Shown here one piece after another: positions 19,298-29,730 of a DNA stretch of 64,000 nucleotides. The stretch is from NCBI GenBank assembly GCA_964017155.1, contig OZ024856.1, positions 10,281,882-10,345,881 on the forward strand, given 5' to 3'. The notes beneath the pieces were generated by a model that was not told the origin of the DNA, did no database searches, and saw only the letters and a list, made by a program, of their open reading frames with translations. The stretch is from Oasisia sp. SBJ-2009 (taxonomy: Eukaryota; Annelida; Polychaeta; Sabellida; Siboglinidae). Numbering within the stretch: the stretch's first letter is position 1; every line of letters starts with the position of its first letter. The position numbers and the translations under genes are program-made.

Positions 19298-21731
19298 CTG
19301 CAGACAGAAGACATGACGTCAAGAACACTCAATAACACGCGTCTCTAGAGCAGTGTGATAATAGTGATAAGATACTACGATAAATAAAATAAATAAGATA
19401 AATTTATTATGTGGCAACTTTGCAGTTGGATTGTACATGTACATTCACTAAAATCAACAATTCCATACAATATCATATGAATGTACAATGTTAGCATATC
19501 TTGTTAAAAATTAAAATCATCATTGGAAACCTACGTAATAAATTTAAACATTAAAATATACTTTACATAAACATCGTTATAAAATAAATAAATACATTAA
19601 TTAATTAAATCAAATTAAAATACATGTCCATTACTAGCCGATCTGAAAATGATGGTGGTAGTGGTAGTGTTGGTGGTGGTGGTGACGATGATGATGATGA
19701 TGATAATGATAATGGTGATGGTGATGTTGAGGTTGTTAATATTAATAAAGCTTCTTTGCGCCTAAATAATTGGATACGAATTTCAAAAAAGACAATTATG
19801 CAATTGGTCAATATCAGAATCATTTAGCAGTATCAAGTTGTCAACAGATTATGCGAGGGAAACGACTCCACACTGAATGAAATTGAACAGGAATGCGAGA
19901 GCTTGCCTGGTTGCAAAACATTCTGAAAACAAGCCTTTCTATCAAAATCATAACATTAATGGGATATAACATTGACAGCTTTACAATACAAACACTTTTT
20001 GTATTTATCCCTGTAAGTGCAATCGTTAAAAAAGCCTGATGGCAACAGGAATAAAAGATGGCTTTCTATGGTTAGTTTTGCACGCGGAACACCTAAAACG
20101 ACGTCCTGACGACATAGTCTTAAACATTGGATAAACGACATCACTTCCATCGACTAAAATAGAATGTTTGTTTTTCGCATAATTTAGTGATGTCTCTGTG
20201 AGTATCTCTCTGAGTTCCACGTGATAAGAATAGGCAAGTGTTGATTAATCTCACAGTCGATAAATTATTATTCCAGTTGTGACCAGATGGACAGATATGC
20301 CAGTGAGCTGTCGCGGCGGGCAAGGTATTTTAAATGACGATAGAATCAATAGAATTGTGCATTATGTCCAACTGAAATAACACTAAAATTAAGAAGTCAA
20401 ACAGTAGGTGCACCTACAGCAAAAGCCCTATTGCCTATATTAGAATTGACATTAGGGACACAAAGTAAATCAAAACAATATGGTCGAAACTGGCAGAGTA
20501 CGCAAAGAATGTAAATACGATGGCTGCTGACAGGAAAGTGCCTGATAGGCAACGGTACAGATCTTAAAGATGATATGATATCGGACACGAAGCCAGTGCA
20601 GATACTCTAGAAGCTGCGTAGAACGCATAAAACGCTGATACATATAGTCACAACTCTTGCCAGGCAATCCCGAACACGACGTATTTGGTGTCGTCATTAA
20701 AGTCATCATTCTGCACCACTACACACCTGGACGCAGATGTCGAAGAGGATGTCGATGTTGTCGCTGGGCAGGTGATTGTTGACGAGACAGTCGCGCAGGT
20801 TGCCCATGGCGGCGTACCCGGTGACGATGAAGTAGGGCTTGGCGCTGCAGCTGACGCCGATGAAGCTGACGACGTGGTCGTGCTTCAGACCCATCATCAT
20901 CCGCGCCTCGCCCACGAAGTCGTCCTCCTCCAGGATGCTCGCGTCCGTCTTCTGCAGCACCTTCACAGCCACCGGCACGTTGTGGTAGCGGCCGGCGCAC
21001 ACGACCCCGTAGTCGCCCTGGGGAGTGACAGGCAGGTTTTGCAAACAAATGGTATCACAGAAAATCATAACATTTAATACTAATATGATTTACTTACTTT
21101 GGAGCATTTTGTACGTGACACAAGGTCCGTAGCTGACGGACCGAAACGTCGGAATCGCTTCGACAAAATGCTCCAAAGTAAGTAAATCATACTAGAATAA
21201 ACCATTCTTGGAGCCATGAACAATATATTTACTATAATAATAATTTAACATTAATTTTACTTTTTATTATTATATTTTGTGCAGATTCTTTGCTAAAGCA
21301 AACTTTCACTTGAAATGGCATGTTTGGGCAGAATAGGTAAAATAAGGTGGTAATGTTTTCCATTGTTATCAAGTTCAAGATGGCCGCCAGCGTATGGGTT
21401 GGTTTGCCGTCATTGACTACAGTGTGTATATGCAATTGAAAATACTCATTTGTATTAATATATAATACGTAACTAATACATTTATTTTAAGTCAAATTTA
21501 AGAGATTGTAGGCCTTTATATATAGACATAGAAAGACAACAAAATAAACAACTAGTACTGTGCGTAAATGAGTAAAACGTAGTAAAATCGTATTAAAAAC
21601 AACCGGTGTAACGAAGATAGTAAAATGTGCTATTAATTGTACAACTACTGGCTAAATAGGCACCAGTTGGTGAATACTGGCGGGCACCGCGTGTTTGTGA
21701 TGGTGGTGGTGGTGGTGGAATGTTGTTGTTG

Positions 21732-21807
<76 letters not shown>

Positions 21808-24800
21808 TGTGTGTGTGCGTGCGTGCGTGCGTGTGTGTGTGGTTGTGTCTGCATGTGTGTATGCGTGCATCGCGGTGTGCGTGTGCGTGTGCGTGTTCGC
21901 GTGCGTGCGTGCGTGCGTTGGTGCGTGCGTGCGTGCGTCTATAGGGTCTACGCGTATTACCTTGCCGATGATCTTGCCGTTGAGCGAGAGGAGTGAGCGG
22001 TCGATCTCCCAGGCCACGGGGTAGTGGTACCCGGGCGTCACCGACAACTTCGCCTCCTTCAGCGGCCGGCGGAGTCGCGTCGCCAGCTGAGACTTGTTGC
22101 GCTGGAAGTAGGTCACCAGGTCCTGAATATTCATGAACGAGTTGTCGTGACCTTCGATCATGAGGTCACCGTGGATGTTCTCGACGATGTTGTAGTGCAG
22201 GATGTCCCCGTCGGCCGACCGACACACGGACAGGTGGTAGACGACCTCCCTCGAGCTGGGCACTGACGGCTCGTACACGATGAAGCACCCCTCCTGCTTC
22301 TCGCGACTCAGGAACAGCGACGCCTCGCGGGACGTCAACGAAACCGGGTAGTACCACGGCTCGCCGGCAGGTTCGCCGTAGCGCTTCAGCAGCACCGTCG
22401 GCACGTAGAGCGCATGTCCGCCGCGGTCGAACACCAGCGTCGTGTTGACGAATACCTTGTTGATGGCGGGGGTATCGTCGGACACAACCACGGCCGTCGG
22501 GTCCTCGCACGCCGGGGTGGCTTGAGCTATGAGCAGGTCGCCCCGTCGGAGCATCAGCTTCCCCGCCGCCTGCCACTCACTCAGCGAGACGCTGCGGACC
22601 GTCGCTATGGCTTCAGCGCGTTCGAACGACTCGGCGTGGACGGAGTGCGGGTCGAGGTAACTGACACTGCTCTTGCACGACGGTGACACCGGGGCGCGGT
22701 GGTCAACGTTCTCGATGTCCTCATAATACGAGTTATCGCTGTCCGTCGCCTGGTCATCTCCGGCCGGCACCTGCACCTCGGCCAGCGACCGCGGCTGGAG
22801 TCTCGGCGGCCGCGGGGACGTCGGACCGTTTCCGGGGATGCGCGTCGGCAGCTGCACGCTGGGAAACACGTCACTTCCGCCGGACGTCGTCGAGCTGCGG
22901 ATACTGTCTTTCATCGGCGACTTGCCGCGACTGTCCGTGCTCGGCGTCGACTCCCGCGACCCGGAGCCGGACTTCTCGGCGCCGTTCTCGAAGGCGGATT
23001 CGTCGACGAACAGTCTCGTTGCCGCGTCGTCGCTCATCTGTCCGCCCGGAGACACGGCCTCGTACGGGGACTCCTCCTCGTCGTCGTCCTCCGTGTCGCT
23101 GTCGCCGACGCCGTTCGTCACGGTCGACACCCGGCTGCCGAGGTACCCGCTGTCCTGCTCCCGTCGCGGGGTCCCACCGTTCTCCGTCTCCGCTACGACG
23201 CTCAGCGAGCGTCGCTTCGACGGCGACGGCGGCTGTTTGTTGGTGGGCGTCGTCGGGTCCTCGTCCAACTGGTCGAGGTCGGTCTCCGTGGGCGGTGGGG
23301 GAGGCGGCGCGCCGTGGGCACTGCGGGGTTTCGGTCGCACTCCGGGCCGCTTCATCTCGGGCGTCGACCCGACTGCCTTGGGTGGCGGCGCGGGGGCTTC
23401 GTCGTCCGCCAGCCCCGCCTTGTAGCTCTGCGACCTCATACGGTTCTGTCGCACGCACAGCGGCGGCAGGTTGCCCGGCTTGGGCGGCACTGGCGGGGGA
23501 GGTGCCGCCTCCTCCGGCATCTCCTGCTTGTCCCCGTCGTCTCCCCCGGTGTCGACCTTCGACGTCTCGCTGTCGTCCTCCTCCCCCGACCCCTCGGCGC
23601 GTTCCTCCTCCTGCTCTTGCACGAAGACGAGGCAGTGTTTGGGCGGCCGTCGGACGCCGGGCGGGATCAGGTCGAAGCGCTCGAGGCGGTGCAGGACGAT
23701 GTCGCTGGCGACGGTCGCCACGAACGTCGTCGCCGGCCGGTCGAAGTCGGTGCGCGGAGTCGCCGAGCTCTTGATCCACTTGTGCCGCTGCTGGGTCCGC
23801 GCGCACATCGGCAGCGCGTAGCAGTCGAGGTAGTCGCCGTCGTCACGGTCGTCCTGCGCAACCAACACGTCATGGATGAACAACCAACACGTCACGGACT
23901 TAAAGCAACGCGTTACGGACTTAAAGCGACACGTCACGAACTTAAAGCAACACGTCACGGATTTAAAGCAACGCGTCACGGACTTAAAGCAACACGTCAC
24001 GGACTTAAAGCAACGATTCACGGACTTAAAGCAACACGTCACGGACTTAAAGCAACACGTCACGGACTTAAAACAACACGTCACGGACTCACAACCAATA
24101 CATACATGAACAATCAACACGCCATAGACTTACAAGCAGTGGGTCACGGACTTACGATCAACAGTTCACATACTTACAACCAACACGTCAACCAATACGT
24201 CAGGGACTCACAACCAACACGTCAAAGACTTACAAACAACTATCTGCTACAACCAACACGTCACACTTCCAAAAATTGTCTAGCAGTATACCGAGTTTTC
24301 AAAACGTGTTCATATAGACCAACATAACTTCACTGAGTACACAGAAGTCCCAAAAGAGCCACAATAGTCTACTGGCTAATGACAATATGTTGGACATAGG
24401 GTAAAAACCATCATGTAACCCCACCAGACCGTTGACCTACCCCGAAAATGACATCGAGGTCATCCGTCGACTCGCTGCCCTGCGAGTGCGCCAACTTCCG
24501 GCGCATGTTCAGTTTGAGCAGTCGCCGCACGGTGTCGCCACTGACGGTCGCCGTTTCGTCCGTCTCGGCCGAATCACTGCCCTCGATGTTGCGTATCGTC
24601 TCCTCCAGCATGTAGTGCAGGTGTTTGTGGCGTTCCCGCAACACCTCCATGAACACGCTGAACACCCGCTCCCCTTTCGTCTCCAGCTTGTCGATGAACG
24701 CTCCCACTCGCTGTTCCCGGGTCCCAAACCCGAGCACGTATTCCCGCAAGTCGGGTTTGATGGCATCCTCCTGAAACACCAACCGTTTATTGCTTAATTT

Positions 24801-27417
24801 ACAGCAACATTAATACTAGTTCTAATATGACCGCTGATTGCTACGAGGTCTAGCGTCATTACGACATAACTCTCGCGTTGGGACTGGTTTATTAGCGGTT
24901 TTATTACACATTTGCTCCGGCATTTAAAAAGGCCCATTACAATTGTATCCCATAAATCAAAATGCCATTATTCACTTCTGACGTAAACTGGCAATGCAAC
25001 AAGCAACATTTATTTTATTCGTTCTCTGTCCGTTTTTGCATGTATCAGGCTGAAATTCTGCATAAGATCTACGGGCCCATTTAGCGTGACTCGTAGATTC
25101 TGACTTTTATACGTTCAGTTCTTCAGGTGTGAAAACTTGGGGATTTAATGTTTCAAAAGTCTGTGCGTAGAGTTTCAGCCGCGGAATTTATTTTGCTTTT
25201 ATGTTATTAACGTTTCAAAATCGAGAAAGCGTAACCCTGCAACAACGATGTAGGTCACGCGTTAACAGTTTGTTGCGAATTGCGCAGGAGCGCGTGACCT
25301 ATTATTTCTGGGACACGCTGAAGCAACGTAACACATCATTTCTCAAACGTTTTAGCGGAAGTGACTGTGACTAACTGGCTTTTTACCGCAAGCATCGTTT
25401 GGCATTTCGGCTAGTTCCACAATCTACATATTTATAAACTATTACACGGTTACACGTTAAGTCGAGTCATCGTTCCTTTAGCAGTGTTTGTTATTCTATT
25501 ATTTATGTGACACTTCAGCCGGTTCGTAGCAACTGACATACGACAAATGTCGCGTACGAGGGCACTGTGACAGACCCTTGTATAACAAACAACTCTCTGT
25601 CACCGACAACATCACTCGCCCTAACTGGGCGGCCGAGTAGTGATAAATGACGCAACGCGAAACTCCTTTTGTGACGATGTGGCTTGTGGTGTGATTACAA
25701 CTGCGGTGTTATTCAATATCGTTTTTGTTGTGTGTGGTGGCTGCTGTCACAGCTGCCCCTCCCACGTGTCCACGCGTCAACACCGCTGTCAACACCGCTG
25801 TCACCAGTCGGCTTACACTGGGGTCGGTGTGACGACGTCATTACAAGCCACTCCTCGGGCGTGACTGTCATTATGCAACCCGATACACGTGTCACCGTCG
25901 ATTTCTTAACCAATCAATAATAGGTTTTCCTTTTTTATAGCAACTGGCATATCTACATTCATTGTTTTTTCGTGGTGAAAACCTTTTCTTATATCCCCTA
26001 TCTTTGGTTTACTTTAAAGCTATTCTTGTAGTAAACATGTTCTGAAAACACGAACCGTGTCGGCCTGATACCGTATATGTCATATATGACGTCACGTGAT
26101 CGCCCATAGCTAATGAAATTTAAACTCTCCGCAGGAATCGCTGCGCCTTTGTTTTATTGAATATATAGTATAAATGTACTTTTCTGTATTTTAATGCTGT
26201 CAAATAATATACTATGTTTTAATACATGAAAACACAATTTTGACAGTGCCTTGTTTGTTATTTTCTGTGATGTAAATGGTGGCATGTGCAATGATAATGT
26301 ATAACAACCAACCTATGACTACTAGTGTTAAGCTCGTACATTGGAAAAACCTTCCAATGTACGAGCTTAACAATAGTAGCCATAGGTTGGTTGTTATACA
26401 TTATCATTGCACATGACCAAGGATCTTAAAGCTTTACAAGCAAACCAATGATTCTATATCCTTGGTTCGACTGAGTGTGACAGCTTCTATGTCGGCCTGA
26501 GTGGTGGAACCTCTACACAGGACCGTTTACCGAACACTGCCGTTCAACCATGCAGGTAGTTATTACACATGACTTTACACGTCAGTCGCTCTCTGGCTGT
26601 CTATTTCAACATATTCAGTATCAGTATCCATTTACACCAAAAGGATCTAGTCGACATCACCGTAACACCGCATTGGACAGCTTCTGAGGACGAGTAGTTA
26701 ACACAGTTCGAGTGATCACATATTATTAGAATAAAATTAACGGTTCAAGCAATAGTCTTAAGATGGACGCTATATGCTGACGATATAAAGTGTTTGATAT
26801 AACATATCGTAAAGTTCGAGCGATCACGTATTATTAGAATAAACATTAATTGTTCACTACTGTCTAACAAGGATATCTCTCAATCAACATTTGCCTACAA
26901 GTATTTACACACGTTACGATATGTTACATCAAACATCAAATCGTCAGCATACCAAGTCCAACTTAAAATTATTCAATTTAGTAAATTTACCAAACAGAAC
27001 CGCAACATTCACCAAATGAAAATGTCCGCTGCATATTTAAATGAACCACAATTAATATTTACCCAATGAAAAGGACCGTTGGATAAGTTAACCAATGAGA
27101 ACCACCGTAACATAATTAAATGAACCAGTTAACCAATTAATATTTACCCAATGAACATGACCGTTGGAAAAGGTAACCAATGAGAAGCGCCGTAACATAA
27201 TTAAATGAACCAGTTAACCAAAAAATATTTACCCAATGAAAAGTTCCGTTGGATAAGTTAACCAATGAGAAGCGCCGTAACAGACCTGCACGAGAGTGTC
27301 AAGCAGCTCGACGATGTCGATGTCTTTGATGAGGATGATGCGGCAGCGGTGGAGCGCCTTCACTTGGCTCTCCGTCAGACTCGTCGCGTCAGACGTCGAC
27401 TTCTTGAAGAGCGGCAT
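18392..27417 (-). CDS. CARD - proline-rich - SH3-like - SH2 - tyrosine pseudokinase protein, complete, five exons
   Basis: Spliced CDS of exons 27286-27417, 24441-24770, 21961-23853, 20727-21017 and 18392-19297 (minus order), 1183 residues, all junctions phase 0. ATG 27417 has A at -3 and an in-frame TAG 42 bp upstream. Domains: CARD about 16-105; acidic/proline-rich linker 155-570 with PPPPVPPKP at 272-280 and a YYEDI motif at 530; divergent SH3-like segment about 575-645; SH2 654-753; kinase about 775-1031; basic helical tail to 1183. The SH2-linker-kinase order is that of Src/Abl/Tec kinases. Kept: GKGDYG loop 784-789, Lys804, Glu822, HRD 898-900. Lost: SH2 Arg (Tyr681), catalytic-loop Asn (Ser905), DFG (Tyr918-Phe-Val920). 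I infer a cytoplasmic scaffold linking CARD assemblies to phosphotyrosine-type signalling without normal catalysis. I do not recognise an existing family. Confidence 0.9.
19375..20220 (-). mobile_element. LINE remnant in intron 4: RT C-terminus plus 3' untranslated part
   Basis: Minus strand 20220-20026 reads [20 protein letters not shown], then [17 protein letters not shown] and IPVAIRLF before a stop. This is homologous to the end of the RT at 140-1337 ([18 protein letters not shown]). The following AT-rich sequence to about 19375 with a (TTTA)-like end would be its 3' tail. It contains a (GAT)n/(GGT)n patch at 19650-19735. Same orientation as the host gene. Confidence 0.6.
20727..21017 (-). 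CDS. CARD-pseudokinase gene exon 4 (kinase N-lobe)
   Basis: 97 codons, acceptor ACTCCCCAG, donor [29 protein letters not shown] completes the glycine loop and carries the ATP-contacting Lys804. [19 protein letters not shown] supplies the helix-C Glu822, and [17 protein letters not shown] is the hinge region. All N-lobe nucleotide-contact residues that can be read by eye are present. Confidence 0.93.
21081..21194. repeat. 28-bp perfect inverted repeat enclosing a second hairpin (Penelope-like end)
   Basis: Arms 21085-21112 and 21163-21190 are perfect reverse complements. Inside, GGTCCGT (21124-21130) pairs with ACGGACC (21136-21142), followed by GAAACGTC. A short GC stem followed by GAAACGT is characteristic of terminal structures of Penelope-like and related retroelements (family knowledge). 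It lies in intron 3 of the CARD-pseudokinase gene. Confidence 0.7.
21195..21725. other. Intron 3 sequence, nothing recognised
   Basis: AT-rich, no coding potential. Ends in a (GGT)n patch at about 21700-21718. Confidence 0.5.
21729..21945. repeat. (GT)n / (GCGT)n microsatellite close to exon 3 donor
   Basis: About 215 bp of GT with GCGT interruptions, ending roughly 15 bp inside the intron from the exon 3 donor. On the transcribed strand it is CA/ACGC, a sequence class that can bind hnRNP L-type splicing regulators (general knowledge). Confidence 0.9.
21961..23853 (-). CDS. CARD-pseudokinase gene exon 3 (linker, SH3-like, SH2)
   Basis: 631 codons, acceptor GTTGCGCAG, donor AAG|GTAATA. It holds the proline-rich linker with several PxxP motifs, acidic Ser-rich blocks, and a possible SH3-like fold ([12 protein letters not shown] resembling the RT-loop/strand region, [10 protein letters not shown] resembling the ALYDY/YIPSNYV end). 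Then comes SH2 from [16 protein letters not shown] through HYNIVEN and [12 protein letters not shown]. The core FLVRES motif reads FIVYEP. The exon ends in [18 protein letters not shown], the SH2-kinase linker plus first kinase strand of Src/Abl-type proteins. Strongly GC-rich third positions. Confidence 0.92.
23876..24255. repeat. 21-bp minisatellite in intron 2, next to exon 3 acceptor
   Basis: Unit of about 21 bp, AACACGTCACGGACTTAAAG plus C, about ten good copies to 24090, then degenerate ones to about 24255. It begins only about 22 bp from the exon 3 acceptor, so branch point and polypyrimidine tract of that intron lie within or beside the array. The long minus-strand open frame through it (7-residue CCFKSVT repeats) is an artefact of the 21-bp period. 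Confidence 0.9.
24441..24770 (-). CDS. CARD-pseudokinase gene exon 2 (rest of CARD plus linker)
   Basis: 110 codons, acceptor TGTTTCAG, donor [26 protein letters not shown], then [18 protein letters not shown] and [10 protein letters not shown], fits CARD helices 3-6, with the typical L-x-x-K/R-G-x-x-[AV]-F-x-x-F-x-x-[AV]-L-R-E signature. The last 50 codons are a Ser/Thr/Glu-rich linker with a basic [12 protein letters not shown] stretch. Confidence 0.88.
24771..26282. other. Intron 1 sequence, no gene; dispersed repeat at 25115-25175
   Basis: Unique AT-rich DNA. The segment around 25128-25165 resembles 5935-5980 (shared AAAACTTGGGGATT), evidence of a low-copy dispersed family. Confidence 0.45.
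26283..26415. repeat. 63-bp inverted repeat, loop of 7
   Basis: Arms 26283-26345 and 26353-26415 are reverse complements with two mismatches. It would form a long hairpin in intron 1 RNA. The Penelope-like coding remnant begins about 60 bp further on. Confidence 0.93.
26476..26559 (+). mobile_element. Possible Penelope-like element remnant (GIY-YIG motif)
   Basis: 28 codons reading [20 protein letters not shown] then AVQPCR and a stop. The pattern C-x-x-F-Y-V-G-x-[ST]-x-x-x-x-x-x-x-R resembles the start of the GIY-YIG endonuclease domain of Penelope-like elements (YIGxTxRxxxxR). The preceding bases give STE in the same frame. Short and partly degenerate, so only suggestive. The adjacent long hairpin fits the same element class. 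Confidence 0.4.
26985..27283. repeat. 85-bp tandem repeat, about 3.5 copies, abutting exon 1 donor
   Basis: The word AACCAATGAGAA starts units at 27090, 27175 and 27260 (period 85). Each unit carries two or three CCAAT-type words and TTAACCAA. The last copy stops about 2 bp from the exon 1 donor, so intron 1 begins in repeat DNA. Confidence 0.9.
27286..27417 (-). CDS. CARD-pseudokinase gene exon 1 (CARD helices 1-2)
   Basis: 44 codons starting ATGCCG. The part [19 protein letters not shown] followed by [10 protein letters not shown] matches the first two helices of a CARD (hydrophobic L-x-x-x-R-x-x-L-x-x-D-[IL] pattern). Donor is CAG|GTCTGT, a weaker site whose downstream bases run into an 85-bp tandem repeat. 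The in-frame TAG at 27460-27462 supports this start unless an acceptor lies at about 27433. Confidence 0.85.
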
Positions 27418-27535
27418 CGTCTCGGGCGAGGCTTCACCTGACGGCGGTGGACACGGGGACTAGCCCCGGGCCGGGCAGGAGAGACAACGGCTCATCCACG
27501 GACGCTCGACCTGACGACAGGAAGCATGGACACGT

Positions 27536-27720
27536 ATTATTATTATTATTATTCATTTATTCAGCCTCCGTTGCCGGAGAAGAAACATTACATACACATT
27601 CATATGTGCAATCACATATAAAAGACACACGGTGAAGAATAAAAACCTGATAAAATAAAATAAATAGCAACAATACATACAGTGGCATGATATAATATAT
27701 AAAATTCAGTGTATATTGTG
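27536..27720 (-). mobile_element. Probable LINE/SINE 3' end with (AAT)n tail
   Basis: On the minus strand CTCCGGCAACGGAGGCTGAA, TAAATGAATAATAATAAT, ending in ATT/AAT triplets. A short GC hairpin followed by a trinucleotide tail is typical of CR1-like LINE 3' ends. No coding part is visible. Confidence 0.4.
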
Positions 27721-27821
27721 TATATCAGTTAAAATAAAGAGACGCGTAATACTATTAGAGTGCAGTGGTTAACAGATGAACTAAAAGATGTTCATGTGAA
27801 TATGGCTTGGTAAAATCGAGT

Positions 27822-27825
<4 letters not shown>

Positions 27826-27882
<57 letters not shown>

Positions 27883-27986
27883 CAACGAATATAACAATCG
27901 CTACTACCTTTGAGTTTGCAAACCCCGTTAAAATGACCGGTTAGTTTAGTCCAACTGCACTCATTGACAGTCGTTTTGACGGAAAA

Positions 27987-28050
<64 letters not shown>
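27826..28050. repeat. Two (AT)n tracts
   Basis: (AT)n at about 27828-27880 and 28000-28050 separated by about 120 bp of unique sequence with a GT patch. Confidence 0.95.
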
Positions 28051-28053
<3 letters not shown>

Positions 28054-28452
28054 GACCAGCAAAGGAAGACGTTTGATACCCTTCGACGAAACAAGAACTG
28101 TCAAAATTACGAGTCCAACCGCCCTCACTAACGTCATTTCGATTGAAAATGTTAAATCTGCAGAGGAAGAAGTTAACCTTCGATGAAAAATTAACCGTTG
28201 TAAGTATAAGTTTGTTCAAGTTCAACTCAGCTCGTTGATAACCGTTTAGATTAAAGCTTACTCGTCGACAGAAAAAATGTGCAGATAATTGCGACCATAG
28301 AATTATTTACACTGGATTTTAAATATACGTTTATACGCTTATCTCTGATACAAAGCGTACAATAAGTAAGTCGGTGTTCCGACAGGAACCCATATTCGTG
28401 TATAAGAAGTAAAACCAGAATGTCACGTCACAATCTGCTTGGCTCACGGTAA

Positions 28453-28770
28453 GGCCGCTATGGGGCAGTGGTAGAGCTTCGGACTTTCGACTCACAGAAT
28501 CCGGGTTCGAATCCTGTTCTGCCATGTCGAACCTGGGGCAAATTGTTTCCATCTACTTCGCTCCAGTTCACACAGCTATATAATTGAGTACCTGGCTATA
28601 TATACAGGTGGATCTGTGTACGAATAATCTTCGCGCATTAACTGCAGCGTGGCTGAATTCTTCCCGGAGAAGCCGAGGTGCTATTTGATTGAACATGCCT
28701 TCCAGAAGACGTAAACGTAAACCGCTTTGAGGAATCCGGAGGATTGGATACTGCGCTATATAAGAATTCA
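28453..28770 (+). mobile_element. tRNA-derived SINE
   Basis: The tRNA-like head has a good A box (TGGGGCAGTGGTAGAGC) and B box (GGGTTCGAATCC) 30 bp apart, the RNA polymerase III internal promoter. The anticodon-arm region (TCGGACTTTCGA) suggests an Arg-type source, but acceptor-stem ends do not pair, so it is not a functional tRNA. A body follows, and the 3' end has CGCTTTGAGG and GCGCTATATAAGAA, the LINE-derived tail shared by many animal SINEs. Part of the body recurs at 59671-59765. Confidence 0.75.
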
Positions 28771-29730
28771 GCCTTACCTTGTTACCATTAATAGAGCTAC
28801 TTCCCACTGCGAGTGCGACTAATGACGTAATCCACTAAACACACGCACTGTGACATTCAGTCCACGGCGCATTCACACGACAAAACGTAAAACCCGGAAG
28901 TCGCCAGCAATAATATGCCGCGGGATACATTGCTTTATAGCAACGCGTCATCGCAGTGGCTCGATAATCTTTCTGTGTTGCTGAAACCTACAAGACATCC
29001 TGTGGTATTCGCACCACACAATCGGCGATTCAGCAAGTCTGGCAGATTAGCGCCTTGCGTGATGTCACCGACCGCGGCCGCAATAGTTGGCCCGTGTTTA
29101 TTGCACAACGGACCGCCGGTGGTTTTGAATGGCGCACTGAGAGGCGGCTAAAGTTAATATCGTTTCCGATTCAGTGTGTAATACACGATGCAGGGGCGGA
29201 GAGAAGCCGTCTGCTCGATCTGGTTGTGATAACACTGACACGTGACGTCGACGACGAATGAGTATCAACTTGCTGCAACTAGAAATGGACGAACTGGTGT
29301 CAATAGTTATTTTTATGGTTTCAATGTACAGACGTAGGATCGGTGTTACCACGAAAATCTCTGACGCCAAAATAGAAATCCTATCTGACTGACAATTGTC
29401 TCGTACGTCTTGTCCATAATTGGTGCGTGAGCCCACTTTCATTTATAAACGCGTTCAATAAGATGATGTCAACTGACGGTCTGGTATTTTCCCACCTTCG
29501 CTCACACGGTTGAGTCAGCTAATCGTCCGTGTGACACAACCAGTGCAGGTCGCCAGCGACGATTGACGCTAACAGTTGGTGACTAATTCTAATTCAAAAC
29601 TGCACGTAAGTACTAGTTAGTGTAAACAATAGTGGTACACTTAACCCTTGCATTACTAGATCCATGTCTGTTTACTGCCTCTGGTACATCATACGTAGTG
29701 CACGCGTAGCCACCGCGGAGACATACGCAC
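28771..29730. other. No gene recognised
   Basis: Unique sequence upstream (5' side) of the CARD-pseudokinase start. Several short frames, none supported. Confidence 0.45.

Noticed and set aside
21120..21160. Hammerhead ribozyme
   Set aside because: GAAAC is present after a stem, but the required CTGATGA core is not (CTGACGG instead).
22699..24327. 542-codon plus-strand frame opposite exon 3
   Set aside because: Antisense shadow of the GC-rich SH2 exon running on into the 21-bp repeat. The minus strand has domain matches and splice sites.
28453..28530. Functional tRNA gene
   Set aside because: Boxes A and B are present, but acceptor and anticodon stems do not pair and SINE body and tail follow.
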